Shown: in pieces, positions 43,204-52,315 of the stretch
Layout: the number at the start of each line of letters is the position of its first letter
Numbering within the stretch: position 1 is the first letter of the stretch
Source: Tildeniella nuda ZEHNDER 1965/U140
Lineage (GTDB): Bacteria > Cyanobacteriota > Cyanobacteriia > Leptolyngbyales > Leptolyngbyaceae
NCBI GenBank assembly: GCA_019358895.1
Contig: JAHHIG010000014.1
Coordinates: forward strand, 62,001-126,000
Length of the DNA: 64,000 nt
Direction: 5' to 3'
Made by a program: the position numbers and the translations under genes
The notes under the pieces: model-generated
What the model was told of the DNA's origin: nothing
Databases searched by the model: none
Seen by the model: only the letters and a program-made list of their open reading frames with translations

Positions 43204-43929
43204 CTACCGCTGCCTTTGGGGGTTAAACTCAACAATGCGGGTGATTTGCAATCCCGCAGCACGCATTTCGTAGATTTTGCGTTCTACCAGCGGTGCATCG
43301 GCTCCGAGGGGCGATCGCGGCACTTCAACCGCCTGCAACGTAAACGTGCGATTGAAAGGAATTCGTTCATCTTTACCCGTCGTGCGATCAATCAGCACCC
43401 GCGTCGCCACCAGATCCACTTCCCATTCGCCGGGTCTAATTTCTCTCGGTTCCGATAGGTAGGAAACAATCGTCGTGCTCCGAATCTGCCCCGAAAAAAG
43501 CGCCGGAGGAACCAGTTCCGCAACCTTGGGCAGAGACGCTTTGGCAAACTCCGATTCCAGCAGCAGAGAAGCAAACCAGGCGTTGGTCGGCATCCGTTTG
43601 TTATTGCCAACTCGAATCCCCTGATCGGCTTCATTCGTGCCAGGAATCTTTTCATCCCAGTTGAAGGTTAGGGTCGTCCAATCACTGACGACTTTCTGGA
43701 TCACCGATGGATAGCGCCAGTGACGCTCTTGCTCCGAGACATAAATCGTTTCACCATTCACCAACTGAGCAAAGGTTGTCTTCTGTTCGGCAATGCGGTT
43801 CACTCGAAAGGCAGTGAATAGCGTTAAGACAAAAATCAAGCTGTTGAAGACAGTCAGACAGATAAAACACACTGCCAGCAAGTTTTTTGCCTCGGGTAAG
43901 AGTGGAGCTTGAAGTCGTTTAATCTGCAT
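43204..43929 (-). CDS. VirB8/TraE-like T4SS inner-membrane protein
   Basis: A 241-residue bitopic protein with one membrane segment at about residues 17-42 (LLAVCFICLTVFNSLIFVLT). The periplasmic part has a VirB8/NTF2-like pattern (RHWRYPSVIQKVVSDWTTLT, EWEVDLVATRVLIDRTTGKD). It begins 2 bp after the VirB6-like gene and is followed by VirB10 and VirB9, the classical order. VirB8 nucleates the T4SS inner-membrane complex. Assignment is by topology and position. Confidence 0.68.
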   Translation of the reverse strand: MQIKRLQAPLLPEAKNLLAVCFICLTVFNSLIFVLTLFTAFRVNRIAEQKTTFAQLVNGETIYVSEQERHWRYPSVIQKVVSDWTTLTFNWDEKIPGTNEADQGIRVGNNKRMPTNAWFASLLLESEFAKASLPKVAELVPPALFSGQIRSTTIVSYLSEPREIRPGEWEVDLVATRVLIDRTTGKDERIPFNRTFTLQAVEVPRSPLGADAPLVERKIYEMRAAGLQITRIVEFNPQRQR

Positions 43930-43931
43930 CG

Positions 43932-45056
43932 CTACCCCCGTCGTATCAGAGCAATGCTGGTGACTGTACCGATCGCATTACTGAAAATGTCGATCAAACT
44001 TTTCACATTGGATGAAATGCCGTTGTAAAGCGCAAAGCCACCACCACCCGCGACCAGAACCGCTAGTCCCGGTGCAAAGATGCTGAGAAAAAAGAGAAAT
44101 GCCACATCCGACACCAACTCTGCTCCAGACTTAACCAGCACAACGGCGGTTAAGCCAACCACAATGTTGTAGCCCAGTTGAATCCCGAACAGAGTGATGA
44201 ATCCAGTGAGCCATGCCCAGATCGGACGACCTTGCAGCGGTAAGAGTGAGAGTCCGATCGCGATGGGTGCAAACAGCGCCGTTAGCAACAGTGCCGCTTC
44301 CAAAATATTGACAAATCCCCATTGCAAAGCGTAGAGAATAAACCGGATGATGGGAATCGCAGTATCTCGGAAGACGCTACCAGGGTCAGTTGTTAAGCGC
44401 ACGGCTGTGCTAATTTGACCGGGCAATGACGCATTCCACAACGCCTGACCAAAGGCACGTAACGGCTCCAGGGGCGATCGCGCTTGTCGTTCTGCTTCAG
44501 CCACGATCGCTTGCGCCTGCTCTTGCTTCGAGTTCCAGCATTCCACCAGTTCAGTGCCAACTTTACCCTGACATTCGCTATAAAGACTTTCAAGCTGTTG
44601 TTTAGCAATACCCGTGATCGTCACATTGGAAATCGCATCTCGAAAGGTCAGTTCACCGACCTGAAGTTGCAATACATTTTGCACCTGCGTGTAAGAAAAG
44701 CCTCGAATAAACTTGATCGTGCCCGCTAGAACATTGCCATTCGCACCTAAAAAAATCATAATCACCAACGGCCAGACGAAGATTGAAGCTAGCTCTGACC
44801 AGGACTGCTTATCGATAATGTCTTTACCCGTAGTCATCGCAATAAACAGAATGCTGGCAGCTCCCAGGGTAATGCCCAATTGGATCAGCCCAATCCAGAG
44901 TCCAGACGCAAGCGGGTCTAGCGTTACTAGCCAGACCGTATTCCAGGACTCCACCGTGGCACGGGACAACTCCAGCGAACTGGTGATAATGTCCAGGGCA
45001 TCGGATTCTCCGCCTGTGGTTGGAAAGGATTGAGCAATCAGGTGCATCATGAGCAT
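43932..45056 (-). CDS. VirB6/TrbL-like polytopic T4SS channel protein
   Basis: A 374-residue protein with about six hydrophobic segments (LASGLWIGLIQLGITLGAAS, IFVWPLVIMIFLGANGNVLA, ILEAALLLTALFAPIAIGLS, FITLFGIQLGYNIVVGLTAV, VAFLFFLSIFAPGLAVLVAG) and a central cytoplasmic or periplasmic helical loop. This is the layout of VirB6/TrbL, which lines the inner-membrane DNA path. A long loop between segments contains YSECQGKVGTELVECWNSK with two Cys. It lies between the VirB5-like and VirB8-like genes. Confidence 0.75.
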   Translation of the reverse strand: MLMMHLIAQSFPTTGGESDALDIITSSLELSRATVESWNTVWLVTLDPLASGLWIGLIQLGITLGAASILFIAMTTGKDIIDKQSWSELASIFVWPLVIMIFLGANGNVLAGTIKFIRGFSYTQVQNVLQLQVGELTFRDAISNVTITGIAKQQLESLYSECQGKVGTELVECWNSKQEQAQAIVAEAERQARSPLEPLRAFGQALWNASLPGQISTAVRLTTDPGSVFRDTAIPIIRFILYALQWGFVNILEAALLLTALFAPIAIGLSLLPLQGRPIWAWLTGFITLFGIQLGYNIVVGLTAVVLVKSGAELVSDVAFLFFLSIFAPGLAVLVAGGGGFALYNGISSNVKSLIDIFSNAIGTVTSIALIRRG

Positions 45057-45105
45057 TAGCCGTCAAATCAAACCATTAAAGACATCACGATTGTTTCGAG
45101 TTGGA

Positions 45106-45921
45106 CTATTGATCGGAACCCAGCGTCACTCCACCCGGCATCATCAACAAACCACCTTGCTGACTGGCCGCATTGCCTGCGGAAATATTTTTGCGGCGAT
45201 CGGCAGTGGTAATCGCTGATAGTTCACGGGCAGTTTGAGCCGACAATGTATTGCCGATCGCCCGATCAACTCGCGCTTGCTGTGCCTCTTGCAGCACCCG
45301 CTCATTCACCTGACTGTTAAGTGCTGTCTGTTGGGAAAGGTTTTGCATAATCCGTTGAGTTACGTCCAAACCCTGGGATTCCTCACCCAAACGCACACTT
45401 TCCTGCGTATTCTGCTGCGTTGATTGCCGTACTTGAGCCATCTGGGTTTGTGCTGCCTGACTCAAGGTGGACTGAGCCGCTACTCCTGTAGCCGTGGCTC
45501 TAGCAGCATATTTGCTCAGATCCTCGCGAATACCGTAAGAACTGCGCCCACTAGTCTTATTCTCTAAAGTCTCAGACAGAACCGCACCTGGATCACGGCT
45601 GGCTGAACCACCCATAATTTGACTCCAGAGCTGAGATAGATCTGGAACCTGAAACGCACCCAGAGTCGATTGAATTAAATTGTTAACCGGACTCAGTAAA
45701 TCGTTTTGCACAAAGTTTTGCACATCTCCCAAGAAATCATTGATTTGATTGCCCGTATTCGATACGTAGACATTGCTGCCATTTACCTGATTACGAATTG
45801 CTGCCTCAACCGGGTCTCTACCTGTGTCTTGAGTACGTGCAAATGCCGGACTATTCACAGATCCAGCACCCACGACTAGAAACAGCATCATGAGTCGAAT
45901 TGTCATCCACTTGAGTCGCAT
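45106..45921 (-). CDS. VirB5/TrbJ-like exported T4SS protein
   Basis: A 271-residue protein with a signal peptide (MRLKWMTIRLMMLFLVVGAG ... PAFA). The mature part is highly helical and Gln/Ala-rich (QSTLSQAAQTQMAQVRQSTQ, QMAQVRQSTQQNTQESVRLG), as in VirB5/TrbJ pilus-tip or adhesion proteins. There is no cysteine pattern or membrane helix after the signal. It lies directly after the VirB4 gene (13 bp). The role is assigned by context and composition only. Confidence 0.6.
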   Translation of the reverse strand: MRLKWMTIRLMMLFLVVGAGSVNSPAFARTQDTGRDPVEAAIRNQVNGSNVYVSNTGNQINDFLGDVQNFVQNDLLSPVNNLIQSTLGAFQVPDLSQLWSQIMGGSASRDPGAVLSETLENKTSGRSSYGIREDLSKYAARATATGVAAQSTLSQAAQTQMAQVRQSTQQNTQESVRLGEESQGLDVTQRIMQNLSQQTALNSQVNERVLQEAQQARVDRAIGNTLSAQTARELSAITTADRRKNISAGNAASQQGGLLMMPGGVTLGSDQ

Positions 45922-45934
45922 AGTTTATATCTCC

Positions 45935-48900
45935 TTAACGTGCAATAAGTGAGCGTTGATCGTGTTCAGCCGGATCACTGGGATCATCCTCCTGTTGGAG
46001 CGATCGCCCTGATTTCTCTACAGATAAACCCTGCCCGATATGACTGAACCCTTTACCTTCCCGCAATGCTGGAATATATTCATCTGCAAACGCTTTCAAA
46101 CCCATCAATCGACCTTTGGGCGTGAGAGAATACTGTGCCATTACCCGATCGCGCGCCTCGCGTTCATCCTGATTGTTAGCAACGCTGGCAAGCATCAATT
46201 CACCGGGATAGAAACGAGTCCTCCAGAACCGACCACCCAGTTCTAGTAACCAGCAAGAGTAGAGATCACTGCTACGAGGCCAAAAAGCTTCTGTGGCATT
46301 CTGACTGATGATGTTAGGGGGGTAACCAAGATACCGCTGAAAAGAGTTGATACCGCTGCTGGTAATGCGTCCGGTAATTCGGTAATTAATGTTCTGCATG
46401 ATTTGCGAACCTGCCGAACACTCACAAATGGTGTCTGGATCTTGAGAGAGCAACAGCACTGCGATACCGTCTTTACGCCCCGTCGCGCAGGTTTCTCCGA
46501 CAATCTGGGCAAATCCATCTCTGCGAAGCAAGACCGATAACTCATCGCCAATGAATAAACTGCGCGGATGGGAAAGTGCATTGCGGATACAGGCAGCATG
46601 AGCGTTGATTGCCATCAGATAGGCATCCTGCTCATTGGTCAAACCGCTGAGGGCAAAGAACTTAATCGCAGGTTCAGGTGAGAAAGTACTGGGACGGGCG
46701 ATCGCCTTGCCCAAGCGTGAAGCCAGCAACTCGCTCACCTGGCTCTGAATCTGGTTAAGCGAGTGTCGATCCAGATCCTCAAACGAGCGGAGATTTAACC
46801 GTTCACGGGTACAGAACTTGATGAAGTCTGGCAAGGTTGGGATCTGTTGCCACTCGGGCGATCGCCAACCCATTTCAAATGCACGATTGTAACGAGTGAT
46901 GATTTCTGGGTCACGGAGAAAGACATCCAACGCTCTGATCAGCAACGCATCGACCCGTTGTGCCAGATGAGGATTATGGATCTTTCCCATGGCGATCGCG
47001 CTCAATGCACGGCGAATAAAGTCCTTCCAGGACTCCATGCGGCGATCGCGCTCCAATTTATCAAAGCGGCGTAGATCGGGGGGTTCCAGCAGATTGCTGC
47101 TACCGTTGGAGATGTCGTAATACGCTCCTTGATCGCCTAAGAGTTCGATCGCCGTTTTGAATGTACTATTACCACTGGAGGAAATGTCCATCCCGACCAC
47201 TGGAATGTTATTTGCCAGAGCTTCCATGGCAAAGCGCCAGCCCAATACACTCTTGCCTGAACCTGACGTTCCGGTAATCAGCGCCCGTCCAATCTGATAA
47301 TGAAACAAGTCAATGTAGATCGGCTTGCCGCCGCGTCCGGTTAAAAACTCTACACCGCATCGATCGATATCCTTCGGCATCGTCAGGGGTATAATGCCTG
47401 CCACTGTATGTGTGTCAAGGGTCAATCGGCGCTCATTCAAGTTATTGCCATGCAGCAGACGCTTACAAGTAATCGGTAATGCCTGGAGCCAGATTTCCCA
47501 GGCAATATGGCGCTCTCGAATCACCTTCGCCGTTTCAAAACTGTTCGCCAGCAAATTGCAGGCATGGATCAACTCCTCAGTGCTGTTGCGATAAACCAAA
47601 AAGACTGGCGCACAGTGTAGCGCTTTCGTACCCTCATAAAGACGGCGCTGTGCCTCAAAGGACTCTTCCTGCTTCATTTCAGCTCCGACATCTCGCCCCT
47701 GCCCCTTCGTAACCGCAATAGTGCGAGCTGCCTTGGACTGCTTTGCCTGTCGTGCCAGGTTGTCCTGAATAAAAAAGTCGTTGCCACGGCTGATCTCAAT
47801 CCAGGCTTCAGTGTCATGCACATAGCTCGAAGAGAGAATTTTCCAAACCCACTTGAGATGTTCTCTGGTACTCGTCCAGCCCATCGGTGGATCGGTCATC
47901 GTCATCACGCCACAGACCTTACCTCGTCCCGTCAGGTAAAGCCGATCGTGATCACCTCGATGCTCCGGGCAAGCAGAACGCCCCTGAGTTCCCTCAATGA
48001 GCAAGGTACACAGATGCTTATCCGTCGTCACAGTTTCGGTCAGTTCCTGTCCGGTTTCTGTCTCCTTTAAAGTAATGACCTGCGGGATGGGAGGCGCAAC
48101 GCCTTGATTGAAGCGGCTCCAGAGCCACTGCCACAGGTCTACTGTGCTACAGGGCGTTACCTCCAGCCCCACTTTAGTATTGAGCAATACTTCCCATTGC
48201 ATAAACCCCTGTTGAAACCCTTGTAGTAAAAGCTTTTTGAAAAATGCTTCTTGATAAACCCGCTTATTTCCCGTAATCTGCTCGACTACCCAGGAACCTG
48301 TTTTTCTTAGTTTTTCAATCAGTCCGCCAACCAAATCTTTGTGTTGCGTACCTGCTTCGTCATCACTCGTCCAGGTACAAAAAGCAAGTTGATGCCAGGT
48401 CTGCCGCGTCCCTCCCTGAGTCAGTTGCTGTACTCGTAATTGCTCATTGCGAGTCAGCACGGAAACAGGTTTTAATTGGCATGCCTCTGCCAGGGTAGAC
48501 AGTTCTTCTTGTCGCGCTGCATCATCACTTGAGCACCCTGTGCAGAAGGTAAGTCGTTCACCAATCGGTAACTCTTTCATCCCTTCTTCAATGGCATGAG
48601 CAAACGCATTCACCTCACTGTCGTACAGCACATCGTGCAGTCCAGCAACACGAAAGCCAAACACAAGCTGATACTGAGATTTACCTTTCTCTAGCAACAG
48701 TGCAGCCACTTCACGATCGTCTTTTTTGATTTCTGCAATACAGCAGATATTGACTTCATTCTGGAATGGCATAAACGTACTTTTGCCTCCATACTGATTG
48801 GGCACTTGCACTGGTTTCAGCCGAATGTTGACCCGTGCATCCCCATAACGTTTGCGAATCCAGGTTGGTCTATGTTCTGAGATAGGCGAAACATAGATGT

Positions 48901-49180
48901 TGCTGCCGTTACACCAATCGGTTCCCGGCGGCTTACGCCAGCGATCGAGAAACTGATGGGGTTGATTCCCGGTCAGAATCCACCAGCTCGCAATCAACCA
49001 GAATGATGCTCCAAAGAACCAGCCAAGACCCAGGCTGAAGAAACCATTTGTGATGACATAACAAAGAACAACAATGGCAACCCAGGGACCGAGTTGATCG
49101 GCTGGAATCGGACCAATACTCGCCTGCTTACCTAAAATTCGATTGACTTTGATGAATTCTCGATTGAAATCTCGTTCCAT
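45935..49180 (-). CDS. virB4: VirB4/TraC-like conjugation ATPase with VirB3-like N-terminus
   Basis: A 1081-residue ATPase that powers T4SS assembly and substrate transfer. Two hydrophobic segments near the N-terminus (WVAIVVLCYVITNGFFSLGL, GASFWLIASWWIL) resemble VirB3/PrgI, so this is probably a VirB3-VirB4 fusion. The ATPase domain has Walker A RALITGTSGSGKSVLGWRF (Lys near residue 642), Walker B SLFIGDELSVLLRRDG and a GRKDGIAVLLLSQDPDTI sensor region. Size is larger than a typical VirB4 (about 800) because of the N-terminal part. The operon continues into VirB5-like 13 bp later. Confidence 0.9.
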   Translation of the reverse strand: MERDFNREFIKVNRILGKQASIGPIPADQLGPWVAIVVLCYVITNGFFSLGLGWFFGASFWLIASWWILTGNQPHQFLDRWRKPPGTDWCNGSNIYVSPISEHRPTWIRKRYGDARVNIRLKPVQVPNQYGGKSTFMPFQNEVNICCIAEIKKDDREVAALLLEKGKSQYQLVFGFRVAGLHDVLYDSEVNAFAHAIEEGMKELPIGERLTFCTGCSSDDAARQEELSTLAEACQLKPVSVLTRNEQLRVQQLTQGGTRQTWHQLAFCTWTSDDEAGTQHKDLVGGLIEKLRKTGSWVVEQITGNKRVYQEAFFKKLLLQGFQQGFMQWEVLLNTKVGLEVTPCSTVDLWQWLWSRFNQGVAPPIPQVITLKETETGQELTETVTTDKHLCTLLIEGTQGRSACPEHRGDHDRLYLTGRGKVCGVMTMTDPPMGWTSTREHLKWVWKILSSSYVHDTEAWIEISRGNDFFIQDNLARQAKQSKAARTIAVTKGQGRDVGAEMKQEESFEAQRRLYEGTKALHCAPVFLVYRNSTEELIHACNLLANSFETAKVIRERHIAWEIWLQALPITCKRLLHGNNLNERRLTLDTHTVAGIIPLTMPKDIDRCGVEFLTGRGGKPIYIDLFHYQIGRALITGTSGSGKSVLGWRFAMEALANNIPVVGMDISSSGNSTFKTAIELLGDQGAYYDISNGSSNLLEPPDLRRFDKLERDRRMESWKDFIRRALSAIAMGKIHNPHLAQRVDALLIRALDVFLRDPEIITRYNRAFEMGWRSPEWQQIPTLPDFIKFCTRERLNLRSFEDLDRHSLNQIQSQVSELLASRLGKAIARPSTFSPEPAIKFFALSGLTNEQDAYLMAINAHAACIRNALSHPRSLFIGDELSVLLRRDGFAQIVGETCATGRKDGIAVLLLSQDPDTICECSAGSQIMQNINYRITGRITSSGINSFQRYLGYPPNIISQNATEAFWPRSSDLYSCWLLELGGRFWRTRFYPGELMLASVANNQDEREARDRVMAQYSLTPKGRLMGLKAFADEYIPALREGKGFSHIGQGLSVEKSGRSLQQEDDPSDPAEHDQRSLIAR

Positions 49181-49205
49181 AATGCTTGCAATTCACGTTG
49201 CCAGA

Positions 49206-49853
49206 TCAACCACCAGCCGTTCCTGTTCCATTCCCCACGAAGATGAACGTGACCACATCAATCGCAATGACGATCGCAAATGCCAGTCCTACTTGGGTTA
49301 CGATCGGTCGCCAGTCATTTCCTTGCTGTGCCTGGTTATAAGCGAATAGTGCCGACGCTGCAACCAGTAACAAGAAAACTCCACGAATCAGGTTGAAAAT
49401 CAACCCAACCACGTTGGTATCCAGCGTATTTGTCGCACCGCCGGACTGGGAAGTTTGCTGCGCCAGTTTGACAAAGAACTGCTCCAGCCCACTGAGAAAG
49501 ATAGCCTGGGCAGGTGCAGCAAAGGTATTGAGCACTGCCGTGATCGCAATAATGAGGGAGGCAATATGCCAAAAACGAATTTTGGCACCCAGGTATTTTT
49601 CTAGAATAGGTACCGCCTTGACCAAATGCCAGAAGCTGAGGAATACCACACTGGCACAACCCATGCTCGTTATGAGCAACGGCTCTTTGATTAACAAATA
49701 GATCACAACAGCAACACAAAGCCCAATGAACAATAAATCAGGTTTAGTAAGGTTGAAATGCCGCCATTGTTGAGTAGAGCGACGACGTAGTTGAGTTAAG
49801 TGAGACTTAGTAACGGGAGTTTTCATGTTTTGCATCATCGGTTCTCCATCCAT
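49206..49853 (-). CDS. VirB2-like pilin candidate with an extra N-terminal membrane region
   Basis: A 215-residue protein. The C-terminal half looks like VirB2/TrbC pilin: a signal-like AAPAQAIFLSG site near residue 115, then two hydrophobic helices (VGLIFNLIRGVFLLLVAASA and VTQVGLAFAIVIAIDVVTFI) separated by a short polar loop (YNQAQQGNDWRP). The N-terminal half has three hydrophobic segments (LLFIGLCVAVVIYLLI, LITSMGCASVVFLSFWHLV, FWHIASLIIAITAVLNTF), more than a normal pilin signal. It might instead be another polytopic T4SS component. It is between the acidic protein and VirB4. Confidence 0.55.
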   Translation of the reverse strand: MDGEPMMQNMKTPVTKSHLTQLRRRSTQQWRHFNLTKPDLLFIGLCVAVVIYLLIKEPLLITSMGCASVVFLSFWHLVKAVPILEKYLGAKIRFWHIASLIIAITAVLNTFAAPAQAIFLSGLEQFFVKLAQQTSQSGGATNTLDTNVVGLIFNLIRGVFLLLVAASALFAYNQAQQGNDWRPIVTQVGLAFAIVIAIDVVTFIFVGNGTGTAGG

Positions 49854-49871
49854 GCTGATCCAGCTCGTTAA

Positions 49872-51821
49872 TTAAACTTGCAATTCTTCGCGATTCGGTT
49901 TGGCAGACGCTTTACCAGAACGGCGATTCAGATGCTTTTCATCCATTTGTTCAGGTATTTGCTCATTGATGGCTGACTCCATCTCTCGTATGGGAATACT
50001 GCAATGCAGGATGTCTGGTGATTGACCAGGCACCAACATGGCATCAAATACCTGCTCATCCTTGTGGTTCGGGTCAAACCCTTGCAGCAACTGAGTCCCG
50101 TTCGGTAACGTCACAACCTCAAACTCATACTTAGCTTTACCCTGATCTGTCCAGGTGAATACAGGTTCAGCCTCCCCATTGAATCGATCCGATAAGCGCT
50201 CCTGGAAGGTGGCAATCAACCCTTGAGCACTGGCTTTGGTGGCGTATTCCTGTTTGGACTGAGGAAGTTTAGCAATGCTGGCTTTCTCATCAGCACTGAG
50301 GTGATCTGCTGCAATCGCCCACTGCCCATCGGTGCGGTTGCCTGCAAAAAGGGTATTACCCTGATTGTTGTTAAGGGCGATCGCTACTTGATTCCCTTGC
50401 TCTTCAATTTGCAGCGTTTTATTACTGGAAATTGTAATTCCCTCCCGATCGGCATCATCCAAGTCTGCATGAGCAGCTCTGGCAAACCCCACCAATGATT
50501 CTGCACAGGCAATTTGCTCAGGATCGGCTCGTCGCGCCATAAGTTGTTCCAGCACTTTGGACTCTACGATCGGTTGTGCGGGTGGAGCCAATTTACTTTC
50601 TGCCGTGTCAGCCTCTGGCCCAACCATTGCGGCATTGGTTTGTTCTGCGATTTGCTTCTCCAAACGACTCACCGCCACTTCTAAACGGTCAAGTCGTTTG
50701 GATAGCCCTTTCAGATATGCCTCAATCTGGTCAAGCTGTTCGCTAATGCTGGCTTCCCGATCAATCTCCAGGGGTTGCCCTTTGTAAGTGGGGTCTAGTT
50801 TTACACCCAACGTGTCTACCTTACTCCCCACCGTTGCAGCCGCATCTGCTAGAGGATTTTCACCCGCAACTGGTTCTGGTTCCGCCGATGGCGTTACCGT
50901 TGAGCGCCCGGTTGTTGCCTCTTGCAAACGGCTGGTTAGATGATCAACCTGCTCATTCTGCCGCTGAAGTTCTCGAACAATTCGTTCGATCCGTTCTTCG
51001 TCATCCTGAGCTGCCAGGTTTTCTAACAACCCCTGTCCAACCACAATGCCCAGAGCTGCCAGTTGCCCTGCCAGCCCTGCCACATTGACCCCATTTGTCT
51101 CGCGTCCATTCACAGCTGCCGAAGCACTCAGACGAGACGCTTCCTCCATCGGGTCTCGGTAACGGAAGTCCCGACCATTAGCTTGACTAGCTTTGCCTTG
51201 AGTCTGCGCCTTAGATTGAGTCTTGCGCTGAGCTTTCGATGATGATTTGGCTTGATTTTTAGCTGTCGGAACTGGAGCAAGCTCTTCATCCCTCAGATCC
51301 TCTAGATCATCATCAAGGTCTCCGTCCAGCAGGGTATTCAGTGCCTCGTCTGGCGCTTCATCCAAGTCATCGTCCAGATCGAGGGCATCATCCAGGTCGG
51401 TATCCAGATCACCGAATTCTGCTTCTTCAAACCCAAACATCTCAGCAATATTGGAGGGCGTAAAGTAGTTTTCATCCTTATCCGTAACGCCTTCCAGGTT
51501 CTTGATCAGATACTTGCCGCTCGTTCTTTGACTAGGATCGCTAGTGAGGTAGAAGCGGTAGCCCCGAATTTCATCATCACTGCCACCACCTTCACAAAGT
51601 TCAACGGTAATGGGAGCCTTGCCCGATCGCTCACTGAATGACTCAACATAAGCCTTGAAGTCCTCATGAGACTCAATTCCCTCTTCCTGGAGCGCCTTAG
51701 TGATGGCTTTATCCAGGGTGTTTTCGAGATGGCGGAGTTTGCGGCGATCGGTCAGGTTCTGCCAGGATCGCTTCTGGGTACTTTGCCACTGTTTGGGTCG
51801 GGTGGGTGTTTTGGTAGCCAT
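49872..51821 (-). CDS. Unknown acidic coiled-coil protein heading the T4SS operon
   Basis: The start at 51821 (MATKTPTRPKQWQSTQKRSW) gives 649 residues, preferred over an in-frame ATG at 51899 that adds a poor-quality extension. Regions: a basic N-terminus; a globular segment (APITVELCEGGGSDDEIRGY); an Asp/Glu-rich stretch (about residues 140-185) with repeated DLDD units; a coiled coil (RIVRELQRQNEQVDHLTSRL and a second at ISEQLDQIEAYLKGLSKRLD); and a C-terminal beta-rich domain (FTWTDQGKAKYEFEVVTLPN). No relaxase or ATPase motif was found. Its position as first gene of the leftward T4SS operon suggests a role in DNA processing or regulation, but that is inference. Confidence 0.65.
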   Translation of the reverse strand: MATKTPTRPKQWQSTQKRSWQNLTDRRKLRHLENTLDKAITKALQEEGIESHEDFKAYVESFSERSGKAPITVELCEGGGSDDEIRGYRFYLTSDPSQRTSGKYLIKNLEGVTDKDENYFTPSNIAEMFGFEEAEFGDLDTDLDDALDLDDDLDEAPDEALNTLLDGDLDDDLEDLRDEELAPVPTAKNQAKSSSKAQRKTQSKAQTQGKASQANGRDFRYRDPMEEASRLSASAAVNGRETNGVNVAGLAGQLAALGIVVGQGLLENLAAQDDEERIERIVRELQRQNEQVDHLTSRLQEATTGRSTVTPSAEPEPVAGENPLADAAATVGSKVDTLGVKLDPTYKGQPLEIDREASISEQLDQIEAYLKGLSKRLDRLEVAVSRLEKQIAEQTNAAMVGPEADTAESKLAPPAQPIVESKVLEQLMARRADPEQIACAESLVGFARAAHADLDDADREGITISSNKTLQIEEQGNQVAIALNNNQGNTLFAGNRTDGQWAIAADHLSADEKASIAKLPQSKQEYATKASAQGLIATFQERLSDRFNGEAEPVFTWTDQGKAKYEFEVVTLPNGTQLLQGFDPNHKDEQVFDAMLVPGQSPDILHCSIPIREMESAINEQIPEQMDEKHLNRRSGKASAKPNREELQV

Positions 51822-51964
51822 AGGCAGCCCTAGAACACAAGTTAAGGATGCTGTAGATGTCACCTTAACAAGGCGATCACCCTCTCCACCTACGCCCAAT
51901 GGCGATTTGTCCAGTATCCAGTTGGCTAGATTATAATGCCTTCAGAATTAGCTCCCTTTGCTCT

Positions 51965-52315
51965 ATGCCAGAAGACTACATTTTGATTGTGACTGATGAG
52001 ACCGATGAAACCTCCGTACCCATTGAAGGTCAAAGGGGATGGGGTGAAGAAGTTCGCAATCGCATCGCTAACCTCAAGGAGGTCAGGTTGCCAGTCGCAC
52101 AGCTAGAGCAAAACATGAATCAGTTCTTACAACTGGTCGGACGCTTGTTCAAGCAAGTGGATCAGCAGATTGGTGCAGAATCTGACATGAAGCTGGATGA
52201 GGTTGAGCTATCGGTTGAAATTAGTGGGGAAGGGGAAGTTAAATTAGTGGCAGGCGGGAAAGCTGCGGGAAAGGGAACAATTAAGCTGAAATTTACTCGA
52301 TCGGATAAGAAGTAA
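51965..52315 (+). CDS. Pepco-like (CU044_2847-type) small protein
   Basis: The start at 51965 (MPEDYILIVTDETDETSVPI) gives 116 residues; a TATAAT sequence is 30 bp upstream. The strand-turn-helix-strand pattern, with a helical middle (VAQLEQNMNQFLQLVGRLFK) and a C-terminal hairpin (DEVELSVEISGEGEVKLVAG, GKGTIKLKFTR), resembles the Pepco / CU044_2847 family, found next to caspases and other effectors in predicted conflict systems. It is followed with no gap by the caspase-GUN4 gene (TAA then ATG). It likely controls or delivers that protease; role inferred. Confidence 0.62.
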   Translation: MPEDYILIVTDETDETSVPIEGQRGWGEEVRNRIANLKEVRLPVAQLEQNMNQFLQLVGRLFKQVDQQIGAESDMKLDEVELSVEISGEGEVKLVAGGKAAGKGTIKLKFTRSDKK

